From Piscirickettsia litoralis (GTDB taxonomy: Bacteria > Pseudomonadota > Gammaproteobacteria > Piscirickettsiales > Piscirickettsiaceae), in NCBI RefSeq assembly GCF_001720395.1, contig NZ_MDTU01000001.1, positions 1,318,211 through 1,382,210 on the forward strand: a stretch of 64,000 nt of DNA, given 5' to 3'. The notes under the pieces were generated by a model. It made no database searches. It was not told the origin of the DNA and saw only the letters and a program-made list of their open reading frames with translations. Of this stretch, positions 11,089 to 20,065 are shown in pieces. Positions within the stretch are counted from its first letter, which is position 1. Each line of letters begins with the position of its first letter. A program made the translations under genes and the position numbers.

Positions 11089-11955
11089 TTACTTTTTCTT
11101 TCTTAAACTTTCAAGTGAAACTAAAACCTCACCCGAATTTAGCTGCTGTTTTTGCTCAGGAACCCAAGCATGACCATAAATCACCTCAAAAGTCGCTGGT
11201 AATACGCCCTCGCTATTACGATATTGCTCATAGGATTTTTTCATCAGCTCCAGTGCACTACGACTCATTAAGCCACGACGCTTATGCTGAGCATGATTAT
11301 TCGCCCCAATAGTTTTTAAGTCTTTCATCAAGCCCATCACATCCGAGTAAGTCATTTGAATATATTCCATATCCATAACAGGGTCAGAAAAGCCTTGTTT
11401 TAGCAACATATCGCCAATATCATGCATATCAATAAATTCATTGACATGTGGATAATGATCTACCGCGCTAAAACTTGCTTTTAATTCTTTTAAAGTATCA
11501 GGACCAAAGCTTGTGAAAGTAAATAAACTGCCTGGTTTTAACACTCGCCAAACTTCACTGAACACTTTGGGCAAATCGCTCACCCAATGCAAACAGCTAC
11601 TGCTCGTCACTAAATCTAGACTTTCACTAACAAAAGGTAATTGCTCGATATCTGCGGCTAACCAGTTATTTTTTTTAAATAATTTATCCTGAGCACGCGC
11701 TTGTTTTAACATTTTTTCAGCTAAATCAAGGCCGATCACCTGCGCTTTAGTAAAACGGGACTTCATATGGCGCGTCAGTACACCCGTTCCTGAGCCTAAA
11801 TCAACGACTTTTTCAGGGCTTAAGTGAACAAAATCCAAACGTTCATCCAAACGCTTAGCAATTTCTAACTGTAAAATTGCTGCATCTTGATAGTGATTTG
11901 CCGCCTGATTAAAGGCGTTACAAATTTCCTGCTTATTAAATTGTTGCTTTATCAT
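11089..11955 (-). CDS. bioC: Malonyl-ACP O-methyltransferase
   Basis: BioC methylates the free carboxyl of malonyl-ACP with S-adenosylmethionine, disguising it so that fatty-acid synthesis can build pimelate. The 288-residue protein has the class I methyltransferase motif V-V-D-L-G-S-G-T-G near residue 50, the acidic L-D-L-A-E-K-M after the second strand, and the BioC-type segment C-L-H-W-V-S-D-L-P. It overlaps the end of bioH by 20 bp, which suggests translational coupling. Confidence 0.95.
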   Translation of the reverse strand: MIKQQFNKQEICNAFNQAANHYQDAAILQLEIAKRLDERLDFVHLSPEKVVDLGSGTGVLTRHMKSRFTKAQVIGLDLAEKMLKQARAQDKLFKKNNWLAADIEQLPFVSESLDLVTSSSCLHWVSDLPKVFSEVWRVLKPGSLFTFTSFGPDTLKELKASFSAVDHYPHVNEFIDMHDIGDMLLKQGFSDPVMDMEYIQMTYSDVMGLMKDLKTIGANNHAQHKRRGLMSRSALELMKKSYEQYRNSEGVLPATFEVIYGHAWVPEQKQQLNSGEVLVSLESLRKKK

Positions 11956-12673
11956 AACTATACATTCTCACTTGAGCCACCAGCTCATGCAGATGAGATA
12001 ATAACGGTAAATGAGCCGCTCCCATTATTATCTGATAATTCAAACCTGTCTTTTGATAGTAAGACGCAGTAAATGGCGCAATCCTATCACAATCGCCATA
12101 AAGGTGCAGTTGTGGTTGTTCAAAGTCCGCTTCAACCCCTCTAAAATCAGCCGTCCTCAAAACCTCCAGGCCTTGACTTAACGCCTCAACACTCACATTA
12201 TCTTGAATAAAATGCTTAGACCATAGACCAAAATCACTAGGCTTTTTGCTGCCTTGAATTTGTAAGGCGCAAAACCGTTGCTTAACTCGCCGAACATTTT
12301 CAACCAAAGCTTGTTTAAACGCTAATAATTGCTCAGGCGCTAAACCATTCCAACTATCACTTTTCACAAAACAAGGCGGACTCGCAATCGTTATCAATGC
12401 CTGCACTTTATCCGGAGCAATCATTGCCAATTGCCGTGCAATTAACCCTCCTAAAGACCAACCAATAACAAGACTACTCTCAGGAATATCATTAAATAAG
12501 CTTGTAACTACTTGCTCTATCGTTCCAAAAGAGTGGTTTTGCGCCTTGCCATAACCAGGTAAATCAATAGGATAAAAATTAAAATCAGCCGATAACTCAG
12601 CAATAAGGGGCTGCCACACCCAAGAAGATGCTCCCCAGCCATGAATTAAAACCACATTTCTTTTTTTCATCAT
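11936..12673 (-). CDS. bioH: Pimeloyl-ACP methyl ester esterase
   Basis: BioH removes the methyl group added by BioC once the seven-carbon pimeloyl chain is complete. The 245-residue alpha/beta hydrolase shows the oxyanion segment L-I-H-G-W-G-A-S-S, the nucleophile elbow G-W-S-L-G-G, an acidic residue in Y-G-D-C-D, and a histidine in G-A-A-H-L-P. Having bioC and bioH inside one operon means the whole BioC-BioH pimelate route is local. The start codon overlaps the bioF stop by 4 bp. Confidence 0.93.
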   Translation of the reverse strand: MMKKRNVVLIHGWGASSWVWQPLIAELSADFNFYPIDLPGYGKAQNHSFGTIEQVVTSLFNDIPESSLVIGWSLGGLIARQLAMIAPDKVQALITIASPPCFVKSDSWNGLAPEQLLAFKQALVENVRRVKQRFCALQIQGSKKPSDFGLWSKHFIQDNVSVEALSQGLEVLRTADFRGVEADFEQPQLHLYGDCDRIAPFTASYYQKTGLNYQIIMGAAHLPLLSHLHELVAQVRMYSYDKATI

Positions 12674-13863
12674 GATTTTAACTCTTGCAAACGTGCTAAA
12701 ACTTCAACTAAACCTTGAATATCGGCCTTGCGATGCGCAGCCGTGATAGTAATGCGCAAACGCGAGGCCCCTTCTGCCACCGAAGGCGGTCGCATCACGG
12801 CCACCCAAAAGCCATGCTTTTTTAATGCTTGCTGCCAGTCTAAGACTCCCTGCTCAGTCTTTAAAATAATCGCCTGAATAGGCGAACGTGAGCCTTGATG
12901 ATAAATAACGCCCAATTGGTTACAGTATCGATGAAAAAGCCCGATATTCTCCTTTAATTTTCCACGCAGCTCATCACCTTGTTCCGCACGAATCAAAGCT
13001 AAACTCGCTCGAGCCGCCGCGGCAAGTGCAGGAGGCTGGGCGGTTGTATAGATTGCACTTCTTGAAAATTGCGTTAAGTAATCAATTAAATTTCTTGAAC
13101 CTGCAACAACCCCTCCCATAACACCAAAGGCCTTCCCTAAACCGGCAGTTAATAAATAATCTTCTGGCATTTTTTCTAGATTCACATCACGAGCATAAGC
13201 TTGAATCAGCCCTTGGCCTTTTGATCCTATAATGCCCAGACTATGGGTTTCATCAAGCAATAAATTCAGCTGAAATTGCTTTATTATTTCAACTAGCGCA
13301 TTTATCGGCACGGTATAGCCATCCATACTAAACAGTGCTTCACTCACGACCCAAAGGTGTCTTGCCTTAGCCTTTTCAAGTAAACGAGCAAGTTCTAGCA
13401 TATTGTTATGAGCAAAGCGCTGAATACGTGCATGAGCCTGCAAACTACCATCTAAAAGCGATGCATGATTGTCTTTATCATGAACCACTAATTGCTTGCG
13501 TGACAATAGCGCAGTTAACGCACCAACATTTGCCAGATAACCCGACGAGTAAAGCAATACAGCATCCACCCCCAACCATTCAGCAAACTCTTCTTGTAAA
13601 GCTTCATGTTCTGGATGAAAACCACTAACTTGTGCTGATGAGCCACTACCCACGCCATATTGATTAATCGCCCGTGTTGCAGCCCGCTTAAGTGCATCAT
13701 GCTGGCTTAGCCCAAGATAATCATTGCTAGCGAAATTCACATAATGCTTATTATCAATCTGGCAGCTTGCATGTTCTAATTGCACCATGCTCTGACGTAC
13801 ACGCAGGCGCCGTTTTTCTTTATGAACAGCCAGTTGCAAATCAAGTTCTGCATCTAAAGCCAT
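12670..13863 (-). CDS. bioF: 8-amino-7-oxononanoate synthase
   Basis: BioF condenses pimeloyl-ACP with L-alanine in a PLP-dependent decarboxylation. The 397-residue protein has F-A-S-N-D-Y-L-G-L near residue 45, the D-E-T-H-S-L-G substrate/cofactor motif, and the PLP lysine in L-G-K-A-F-G. Its length equals other BioF proteins. It overlaps bioH by 4 bp and abuts bioB by one shared base, so the operon is very tightly packed. Confidence 0.95.
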   Translation of the reverse strand: MALDAELDLQLAVHKEKRRLRVRQSMVQLEHASCQIDNKHYVNFASNDYLGLSQHDALKRAATRAINQYGVGSGSSAQVSGFHPEHEALQEEFAEWLGVDAVLLYSSGYLANVGALTALLSRKQLVVHDKDNHASLLDGSLQAHARIQRFAHNNMLELARLLEKAKARHLWVVSEALFSMDGYTVPINALVEIIKQFQLNLLLDETHSLGIIGSKGQGLIQAYARDVNLEKMPEDYLLTAGLGKAFGVMGGVVAGSRNLIDYLTQFSRSAIYTTAQPPALAAAARASLALIRAEQGDELRGKLKENIGLFHRYCNQLGVIYHQGSRSPIQAIILKTEQGVLDWQQALKKHGFWVAVMRPPSVAEGASRLRITITAAHRKADIQGLVEVLARLQELKS

Positions 13864-14831
13864 TAGGCAGACTCTAACTCAACTTCCTTTTTGTTAATAC
13901 CAAGCTTGTCGAATAAGGCATAATCTTGCTCATAATGACGAGAGGGAACCGTTAATAGCTTTTCTCCTGAGTGGATCGAATTCGCCCCGGCAAAAAACAC
14001 TAGACTATGCATTTCATCGTTCATCAAATGACGGCCTGCGGTGAGTCGAATCATTGATTCAGGTAACATAATCCGTGCGACAGCTACGGTACGAATCACC
14101 TCAAAAGAGTCAATAATTTCCCTATTTTCTAGCGGTGTGCCTTTAATCGGAATTAACACATTAATCGGTACACTCTTAGGTTGCTCTGACATATTCGCAA
14201 GCTCCATCAGTAAGCTTTCACGATCATGCCGTGCTTCACCTAAACCGACAATGCCACCACTACAGACATTAATCCCAGCATTACGCACATGAGCAATCGT
14301 CTCTAAACGATCATCAAAAGTACGCGTTTTAATAATCTCGGGGTAATATTCACGTGATGTATCTAGGTTATGATTATAATAATCTAAGCCGGCATCTTTC
14401 AGTTTAGCGGCCTGATCTGCTGAAAGCATACCCAACGTCACACAGGCTTCCATGCCCAGCTCTTTAACTTCTTTGACCATATCAACTACAGCATCAAGCT
14501 GCTTCTCTGGTGGACAACGCCAACCCGCGCCCATACAAAAACGCGTCGCTCCTGCCGCTTTCGCTTTCTTTGCTTCTTCTTTTACCTTCTCAAGTGATAA
14601 TAACTTTTCACGCTCCAAGCTTGTTTTATAGTGGCCACTTTGGGCACAATATTTACAATCCTCCGGGCATGCTCCTGTTTTTATGCTGAGCAACGTGCTC
14701 ACTTGAACTTCATTAGGATCAAAAAACTGACGATGAACAGTATGGGCACGAAACAGCAAATCATTCAGCGGCAAATTAAACAAGCTAGCAACTTCGCTTT
14801 GTTGCCAATCGTGACGTATAGAAGACTTCAT
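13863..14831 (-). CDS. bioB: Biotin synthase (radical SAM)
   Basis: BioB inserts sulfur into dethiobiotin using a radical-SAM 4Fe-4S cluster and a sacrificial 2Fe-2S cluster. The radical-SAM motif C-P-E-D-C-K-Y-C is at about residue 55, followed by the family segments G-A[10 protein letters not shown], Y-N-H-N-L-D-T and [11 protein letters not shown] prefer the ATG at 14831 (upstream GGGGTG) over a TTG four codons earlier. This is the first gene of the operon bioB-bioF-bioH-bioC-bioD. The aminotransferase bioA is not in the window and must be elsewhere. Confidence 0.96.
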   Translation of the reverse strand: MKSSIRHDWQQSEVASLFNLPLNDLLFRAHTVHRQFFDPNEVQVSTLLSIKTGACPEDCKYCAQSGHYKTSLEREKLLSLEKVKEEAKKAKAAGATRFCMGAGWRCPPEKQLDAVVDMVKEVKELGMEACVTLGMLSADQAAKLKDAGLDYYNHNLDTSREYYPEIIKTRTFDDRLETIAHVRNAGINVCSGGIVGLGEARHDRESLLMELANMSEQPKSVPINVLIPIKGTPLENREIIDSFEVIRTVAVARIMLPESMIRLTAGRHLMNDEMHSLVFFAGANSIHSGEKLLTVPSRHYEQDYALFDKLGINKKEVELESA

Positions 14832-14865
14832 AAAACACCCCAAATTTCATCAAAAACTGTCAGGT

Positions 14866-14893
14866 AGACTAAAGCATGAAACCCATCAGTCAA
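14866..14893 (-). promoter_or_regulatory. Probable bio operon promoter, overlapping the start of comF
   Basis: Read on the minus strand, TTGACT (14888-14893) and TAGTCT (14866-14871) are 16 bp apart and lie 35 bp upstream of the bioB start. The element covers the divergent comF start codon. A sequence matching one half of the BirA operator (aGTTTACAA, 14912-14920) lies just upstream, but a good second half is not seen. Confidence 0.4.
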
Positions 14894-15613
14894 CTTTTAT
14901 ATTTTCAAAAAAGTTTACAACAAAGTTTCCACTATCGCGAACTTCCTCTTTCCACATCATTGTGTACTCTGCCAAATGCATACAAAATATTATGATCTGT
15001 GTAATGACTGTCTAGGCGATCTTTCTTTTATTCAAGACGCCTGTCCACGCTGTGCCTTGCCGATGATGACAGACAACGCACTCTGTGGCACCTGTCTAAA
15101 CTCTCCGCCGCCCTTTCACTATTCACACAGCTTGTTAGAGTTTAACTGGCAAAGTCAATTTCTCATCCATCACCTTAAATACAAGAAAAACCCTGCTTTT
15201 GCGAAACTATTAGCCACTTTATTTATTCAACATCTCAATATAGATATCTTTCCAGATGCTTTACTTGCTGTCCCCTTACATAACAAACGCTTAAAACAGC
15301 GTGGCTTTAATCAAAGCCAACTTATTACTAATCAATTGGCAAAGCATTATCGTCTGCCTATAATCAACCAAGTGGCTCGTATAAAAAAACACAATCCCAA
15401 ACAGGCCTTAACAAGAATCAACGGAAAAATAATTTAAAAGATGCCTTTCAGATCACAAAACCAATCAATAAAAATTTTACTCACATCGCCATTATTGATG
15501 ATGTCATGACTACAGGGGCAACTGTTGCTGAACTCAGTCAATTATTAATGAATAGTAATAATTACATAGAAAAGATAAGTGTCTGGACATTAGCAAGAAC
15601 GATACAACCCTAA
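14876..15613 (+). pseudogene. comF: ComF/GntX-type phosphoribosyltransferase-like protein, two frameshifts
   Basis: ComF family proteins are needed for DNA uptake in naturally competent bacteria. The reconstructed protein has 245 residues. It has an N-terminal zinc knuckle (C-V-L-C, then C-N-D-C, C-P-R-C and C-G-T-C), the middle motif V-P-L-H-N-K-R-L-K-Q-R-G-F-N-Q-S, and the PRPP-binding-like I-A-I-I-D-D-V-M-T-T-G-A-T near the C-terminus. Two breaks are needed to explain it: an extra A in the run at 14907-14912 and a missing base near the A run at 15425-15429. The central frame alone (14976-15437) encodes 153 residues. It is divergent from bioB, the same neighbourhood as in many Pseudomonas-like genomes. 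Confidence 0.75.
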
Positions 15614-15816
15614 ACTTAAATAATACTGTTAATTACCTACTTAATCTAGAATCACAAGTGTCTTGCGACGCTCTAAGATACTCAATGCCAATGCCGCACT
15701 AAATAATGACAGGAATTAACATATTTAAAATATGCTAAACGCATGATGATCAAAAAATCTTATAACAATAAGTCATTTATATTAATTTTATATTTAAACT
15801 TTAAACTGGCTATCTT

Positions 15817-16317
15817 CTAATTCGCATGGTTAATATCAACTTCACCACGCGACATTATTTCCTCTCCCTCACAACGGTAAGGGTAAGCGTAAGGGTCATA
15901 ACCGCCTTCACATATCGTATCGCCACCAGATCGAGTCATTGTCAGTTTATCTGTCATCTGAGAGTCCTGGCATTCATCAGCAGTTGAAAATATACTCTCA
16001 TCACCCATTGCCTGAACACAACGCTGAACATAAATATAAGGAGCAACAACAACAGCAGCCTTTATCCTATAGTGATGGTGAGATGCCCAAAAGCACTTCC
16101 AGCCACTTCCCTTATCCGCTTGGCCATAGGTCGCAGACTGATGTGGGCCGAGAATAATCGGAGTTCTTGAACTCTTTGGGTAGTACATACAATAATCATC
16201 ATCAAAACTAATTTTAATAGGAAGGTTAGTGTTGTTTTTAATGGTCAATGTGATCGAAGCAATCGACAAATGCCCCCACGCAATTAAAATCAAAGAAAAT
16301 AAAATATTTCTCACCAC
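15817..16317 (-). CDS. Secreted cysteine-rich protein of unknown function
   Basis: The 166-residue protein has a convincing signal peptide (M-V-R-N-I-L-F-S-L-I-L-I-A-W-G, cleavage near residue 20). The mature part has six cysteines, enough for three disulfides, plus a cluster of tyrosines, histidines and acidic residues. The first part (I-T-L-T-I-K-N-N-T-N-L-P-I-K-I) looks like one edge of a beta-sandwich, as in many exported proteins. I recognise no family. It is flanked by AT-rich intergenic DNA on both sides and appears to be a single-gene unit. Confidence 0.6.
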   Translation of the reverse strand: MVRNILFSLILIAWGHLSIASITLTIKNNTNLPIKISFDDDYCMYYPKSSRTPIILGPHQSATYGQADKGSGWKCFWASHHHYRIKAAVVVAPYIYVQRCVQAMGDESIFSTADECQDSQMTDKLTMTRSGGDTICEGGYDPYAYPYRCEGEEIMSRGEVDINHAN

Positions 16318-16588
16318 GATTCTAAAACCTTTAAATGCAAAAAAAATTTAAAACTTATAAAATAAAATAGCTGCTACTTATCAGTAGAAAACAAACTAAA
16401 AATAAAATTTAATTTCAATTAAAACATTAATAAAAATTAACATCGAAAATTTTTAAGTCAAAAACAAACAGCTGGAAGTATTATAAATCACAACTGCAAC
16501 ACTTTCAATTGCAACCCAAGCCCAAATTTATATTGTGACACATTAGATTAGCCAGAATATGACTCTGCCAAATATATCAATCGCTTGG

Positions 16589-16738
16589 CTAAAGCAGTAA
16601 TAATAGCGTTAGTACAATCACAGGTCCCAAAACAACACCAATCGCACGCCACAACGCTGAATTATAACCAAGCTTAGACGCAATGAAATGAGCAATCAGC
16701 CCTGAAACAATAGCACTTATAATAGCAACAGGTAACAC
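16589..16738 (-). CDS. Possible small two-helix membrane protein (49 aa)
   Basis: An open frame starts at a GTG preceded by AGAAGGA eight bases upstream. It encodes two hydrophobic helices separated by a short polar turn (A-S-K-L-G-Y-N-S-A-L-W-R). The second half, with W-R-A-I-G-V-V-L-G-P-V, resembles the common small inner-membrane proteins that end in W-x2-L-G-x3-G-P plus a hydrophobic tail. The GTG start and short length make this uncertain. It could be the end of a longer gene whose upstream part is out of frame. Confidence 0.35.
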   Translation of the reverse strand: MLPVAIISAIVSGLIAHFIASKLGYNSALWRAIGVVLGPVIVLTLLLLL

Positions 16739-16814
16739 ACGCCCATCCTTCTACTTTCTTTTTTCCAGCCTTTGAATACGATGTTACCTTGCTCCTTACC
16801 AGACTGCAATTCAG

Positions 16815-17372
16815 TTAATGTCTAAATATTTCTCGAGAGAGTATTAATATTAACCCTAACACCTGCAGCAATAAAGCAACCTTCTTCCAGCGTGACTGGC
16901 TCATTTGCAAGGCAACGATCTCTTTTTCTAGATTAACACGCTGTAAATAACGATCATTGATAAAGTCTAAACTCGACTCACGATACTCACCCAGTACTTT
17001 CTTTAGTAACTGGTTATATTGACTCATCGTTTGTGTTTGTGGCAGCTGCCCTTTAAATCTTAAATCTTCAATCAGTTGTTTCAAGTATTCTTTTAGTCCA
17101 AGGTTTGGCCGCTCCACCCCTGAGAGCAAGATCACCAGTTCAGAAAGCAGAGCGCGCTGAGCCTGTGCTTGACTATTCAGCCACTTTTGCTCAATGACAT
17201 AATTTAATTCTGTGACTTTGCCACGCTTTTGCGCAAGCTCTTGATCCATATTCACCACGACAAACTGCTCTAATAAAATAGAGACCAATGTCATCATTAA
17301 TCCCAATAAAATCAACCAACGAGTATAGTGAGCCGTCCCTATGATCACTTGATTAACACACTTATTATTCAT
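16815..17372 (-). CDS. Membrane protein with two terminal helices and a coiled-coil middle
   Basis: The 185-residue protein has a transmembrane helix at about 18-38 and another at about 163-180. The roughly 125 residues between are rich in Q, E, L and K, with heptad-like spacing that suggests a periplasmic helical or coiled-coil domain. This topology resembles sensor or chemoreceptor-like periplasmic four-helix bundles without a signalling output domain, but no family motif is visible. It is divergent from hldE with 95 bp between the starts. Function unknown. Confidence 0.6.
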   Translation of the reverse strand: MNNKCVNQVIIGTAHYTRWLILLGLMMTLVSILLEQFVVVNMDQELAQKRGKVTELNYVIEQKWLNSQAQAQRALLSELVILLSGVERPNLGLKEYLKQLIEDLRFKGQLPQTQTMSQYNQLLKKVLGEYRESSLDFINDRYLQRVNLEKEIVALQMSQSRWKKVALLLQVLGLILILSREIFRH

Positions 17373-17467
17373 CTTTATGATTAATATAAAGCATAGTCAT
17401 TAAACCAAGACTTGGCAGCGTCTACAATAGCCTCTAAACTAAACAAAATTTATAGATGAGGTCTTCC

Positions 17468-18893
17468 ATGCAACACAGCTTTAAAAACGCCCATGTCCTT
17501 ATTATCGGCGACGTTATGCTTGATCGTTACTGGTCAGGCCATACCTCAAGAATCTCTCCTGAAGCCCCAGTCCCTGTGGTCCGTATCAATGACTTTGAAG
17601 AGCGTGCTGGTGGCTCAGGCAACGTTGCATTAAACATTACCTCGCTGGGTGCACGTGCTTCTTTAATCGCTTTCACCGGCCAAGATGATAATGCTCGCAG
17701 CCTAGAAAAACTTCTTTCTGAGCAAGGTGTTAACTGTCTATTTCAAAAAGTAGCTGTGCCAACCATTACTAAATTACGTGTATTAAGCCAACATCAACAG
17801 CTCATTCGCCTTGATTTCGAAGATCAATTCAATGATATCCCAAACGATGAAGCAATTTCTAATTTCGATATTCAGCTGGGTGATTGCAATGCGGTCATCT
17901 TCTCAGACTACGGCAAGGGCACTCTTGCTGATATTCAGACCCTAATCAAAAAAGCCAAAAAAGCCGAAAAAACCGATTTTAATCGACCCGAAAGGCTCAA
18001 GCTTCGATCGCTATAAGCATGCGACCATCATCACACCTAACTTTAAAGAGTTTACCACTGTTGTCGGTAACGTGAGCTCTGATGAAGAACTTGTTGAAAA
18101 AGCACACTCATTAATTCACCGCCTGGACCTTGAAGCCTTACTCATCACCCGAGGTGAAGCTGGCATGAGCCTCATCGAAAAGCAAGGCCGCACCACCCAT
18201 ATTCCAACGCAAGCTCAAGAAGTCTTTGATGTCACAGGCGCTGGCGATACCGTGATCGCATCCTTAGGTCTCGCCCTTGCTACCGGCTATGACCTACGCA
18301 CCGCCATGAACATTGCCAACGCAGCCGCCGGTGTTGTCGTTGGCAAGTTAGGCACATCTACAGTATCTCTAAAAGAACTAGAACATGCACTCCATGATCA
18401 CAGTATTCCGCCACTAATCACAGGCATTGTCAGTGAAGAAGAGTTACTCTCAGCAATTAAAACAGCTCACTACCAAGGTGAAAACATAGTCATGACCAAC
18501 GGCTGCTTCGATATTCTTCATGCGGGACATATTGATTACCTACAAAAAGCCCGCGCAAAGGGGGATCGTTTAATTGTTGCCATCAATGATGACGCGTCGA
18601 TTCAACGCCTAAAAGGTGAAAGTCGTCCCATTGTTCCACTCGCCCAACGCATGCAATTACTCAATGCTCTCGAATGCGTTGATTGGGTTGTTCCCTTTAG
18701 TGAAGATACCCCAGAGCGCTTAATCAGCGCTATCTTACCCGATACTCTGATCAAAGGTAGTGACTACAAGGTGCATGAGATTGCTGGCAGCAAGCAAGTG
18801 TTAGAAAACGGCGGCGATGTCATCACTATTGATTTGGTCCCAGGCTGTTCAACATCGGCCATCGTTAAGAAGATCCAACAGCAAACAAGTTAA
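17468..18893 (+). pseudogene. hldE: Bifunctional heptose-7-phosphate kinase/heptose-1-phosphate adenylyltransferase, one frameshift
   Basis: HldE makes ADP-heptose for the LPS inner core. The N-terminal ribokinase-like domain (G-D-V-M-L-D-R-Y-W, G-G-S-G-N-V-A-L-N) and its C-terminal part with the catalytic D-V-T-G-A-G-D-T are in different frames, as is the cytidylyltransferase-like domain (V-M-T-N-G-C-F-D-I-L-H-A-G-H). Reading five rather than six A at 17967-17972 restores P-I-L-I-D-P-K-G and a 474-residue protein (E. coli 477). As given, the first frame stops at 18016. The ATG at 17468 with GAGG upstream is chosen over one four codons earlier. Loss of hldE gives deep-rough LPS, so an assembly error is more likely than a real break. 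It overlaps convergent murB by 4 bp. Confidence 0.9.
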
Positions 18894-19924
18894 TTTTCAG
18901 TCAGAGCGCCAAAGATTTGGGGCTCGACTTCTAGCTGAACACCAAATTTCTCCCACACATCACTCTGAACACATTGAGCTAACTCTAGAACCTCATCTCC
19001 TGAGGCTCCACCATGATTGACTAACACCAACGCCTGCTTCTCATACATGCCCACCGCGCCCAATGCTTTACCTCGCCAACCCGCCTGCTCAATCAGCCAA
19101 GCTGCGGGCACCTTCACTTGATCAGCAACACCCGCTGCGAAGCTCGGCAAATCAGAATATAACGACTTCAACTCGCTAAACAAAGCTTGATTGATGCAGG
19201 GGTTTTTAAAAAAGCTGCCGGCATTTGGTAACAGCTCAGGATCTGGCAACTTGGAGCGCCTTAGCTCACAAACAACGTTGCGAATACGATCAGCGCTTAA
19301 GGGTTGGTCAATCATGGCTGAGTTTAAGGCTTGGTATTGTAATTGCGGCCGCCAAGCACAAGGCAACTTTAAAACGACTTTTAAAATAATATAGCGTCCA
19401 GGCTCCTCTTTAAAAATACTATGACGATAAGAAAAACAACAATCATTCGCATCGAGATGACAAAATCGTTGCAGCTCTCTATCCCAAGCCAGTAAGCTGG
19501 AAAAATAATCTTTTAATTCAATTCCATATGCCCCAATATTCTGCACAGGGGCAGCTCCTACGGTTCCTGGAATTAAGGATAAATTTTCAAGTCCAGGATA
19601 ACCTTTAATTAAAGTTTCTTGAACTAATTTATCCCAAATCACACCCGCCTCTGCATGAATATACACCGCCTCATCATCCACACGATAATAGATATTATTT
19701 AATTCCAAATGAATGATGACGCCATTATAATCTTTTGAAAAGACAACATTGCTCCCTGACCCCAAAACTAACCAGGGCAAAGTATTTAAACGATAATGCC
19801 GGCTCAACTCAACAAGCTCATCCATCGCATTAATTGTAATAAAATAACGTGCAACTGCAGGTAAAGCCAGTGAGTTATAAGCTTGTAAAGAAAAATTTTC
19901 AATAATATTCACAGGGACTTCCAC
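18890..19924 (-). CDS. murB: UDP-N-acetylenolpyruvoylglucosamine reductase
   Basis: MurB reduces UDP-GlcNAc-enolpyruvate to UDP-MurNAc with NADPH and FAD in peptidoglycan precursor synthesis. The 344-residue protein is of the E. coli type I length. It shows the FAD-binding segments L-V-L-G-S-G-S-N-V and I-P-G-T-V-G-A-A-P-V-Q-N-I-G-A-Y-G, and the proton-donor region N-A-G-S-F-F-K-N-P. Its end overlaps that of hldE. Confidence 0.96.
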   Translation of the reverse strand: MEVPVNIIENFSLQAYNSLALPAVARYFITINAMDELVELSRHYRLNTLPWLVLGSGSNVVFSKDYNGVIIHLELNNIYYRVDDEAVYIHAEAGVIWDKLVQETLIKGYPGLENLSLIPGTVGAAPVQNIGAYGIELKDYFSSLLAWDRELQRFCHLDANDCCFSYRHSIFKEEPGRYIILKVVLKLPCAWRPQLQYQALNSAMIDQPLSADRIRNVVCELRRSKLPDPELLPNAGSFFKNPCINQALFSELKSLYSDLPSFAAGVADQVKVPAAWLIEQAGWRGKALGAVGMYEKQALVLVNHGGASGDEVLELAQCVQSDVWEKFGVQLEVEPQIFGALTEN

Positions 19925-19993
19925 AATATAATTTGTTTAAGATTAACATAATTATCATAAATGAAAGCGGTAAAAAATAAAAATTGACTCGAA

Positions 19994-20006
19994 TAAGGCT
20001 GCCTTA
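19994..20006. promoter_or_regulatory. Palindrome inside a possible promoter upstream of the TrfA-like gene
   Basis: TAAGGC-T-GCCTTA is a perfect six-base inverted repeat. It sits between a TTGACT (19984-19989) and a TAATAA (20005-20010), about 60 bp before the start of the TrfA-like gene. Plasmid initiators of this type often repress their own promoters, so an operator role is plausible but untested. The -35/-10 spacing (15 bp) is short. Confidence 0.3.
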
Positions 20007-20065
20007 ATAATCAGCTCATACACTTGAGTTTAATATTTTGGTACTTTCACGAAGAAGTTAATTTT

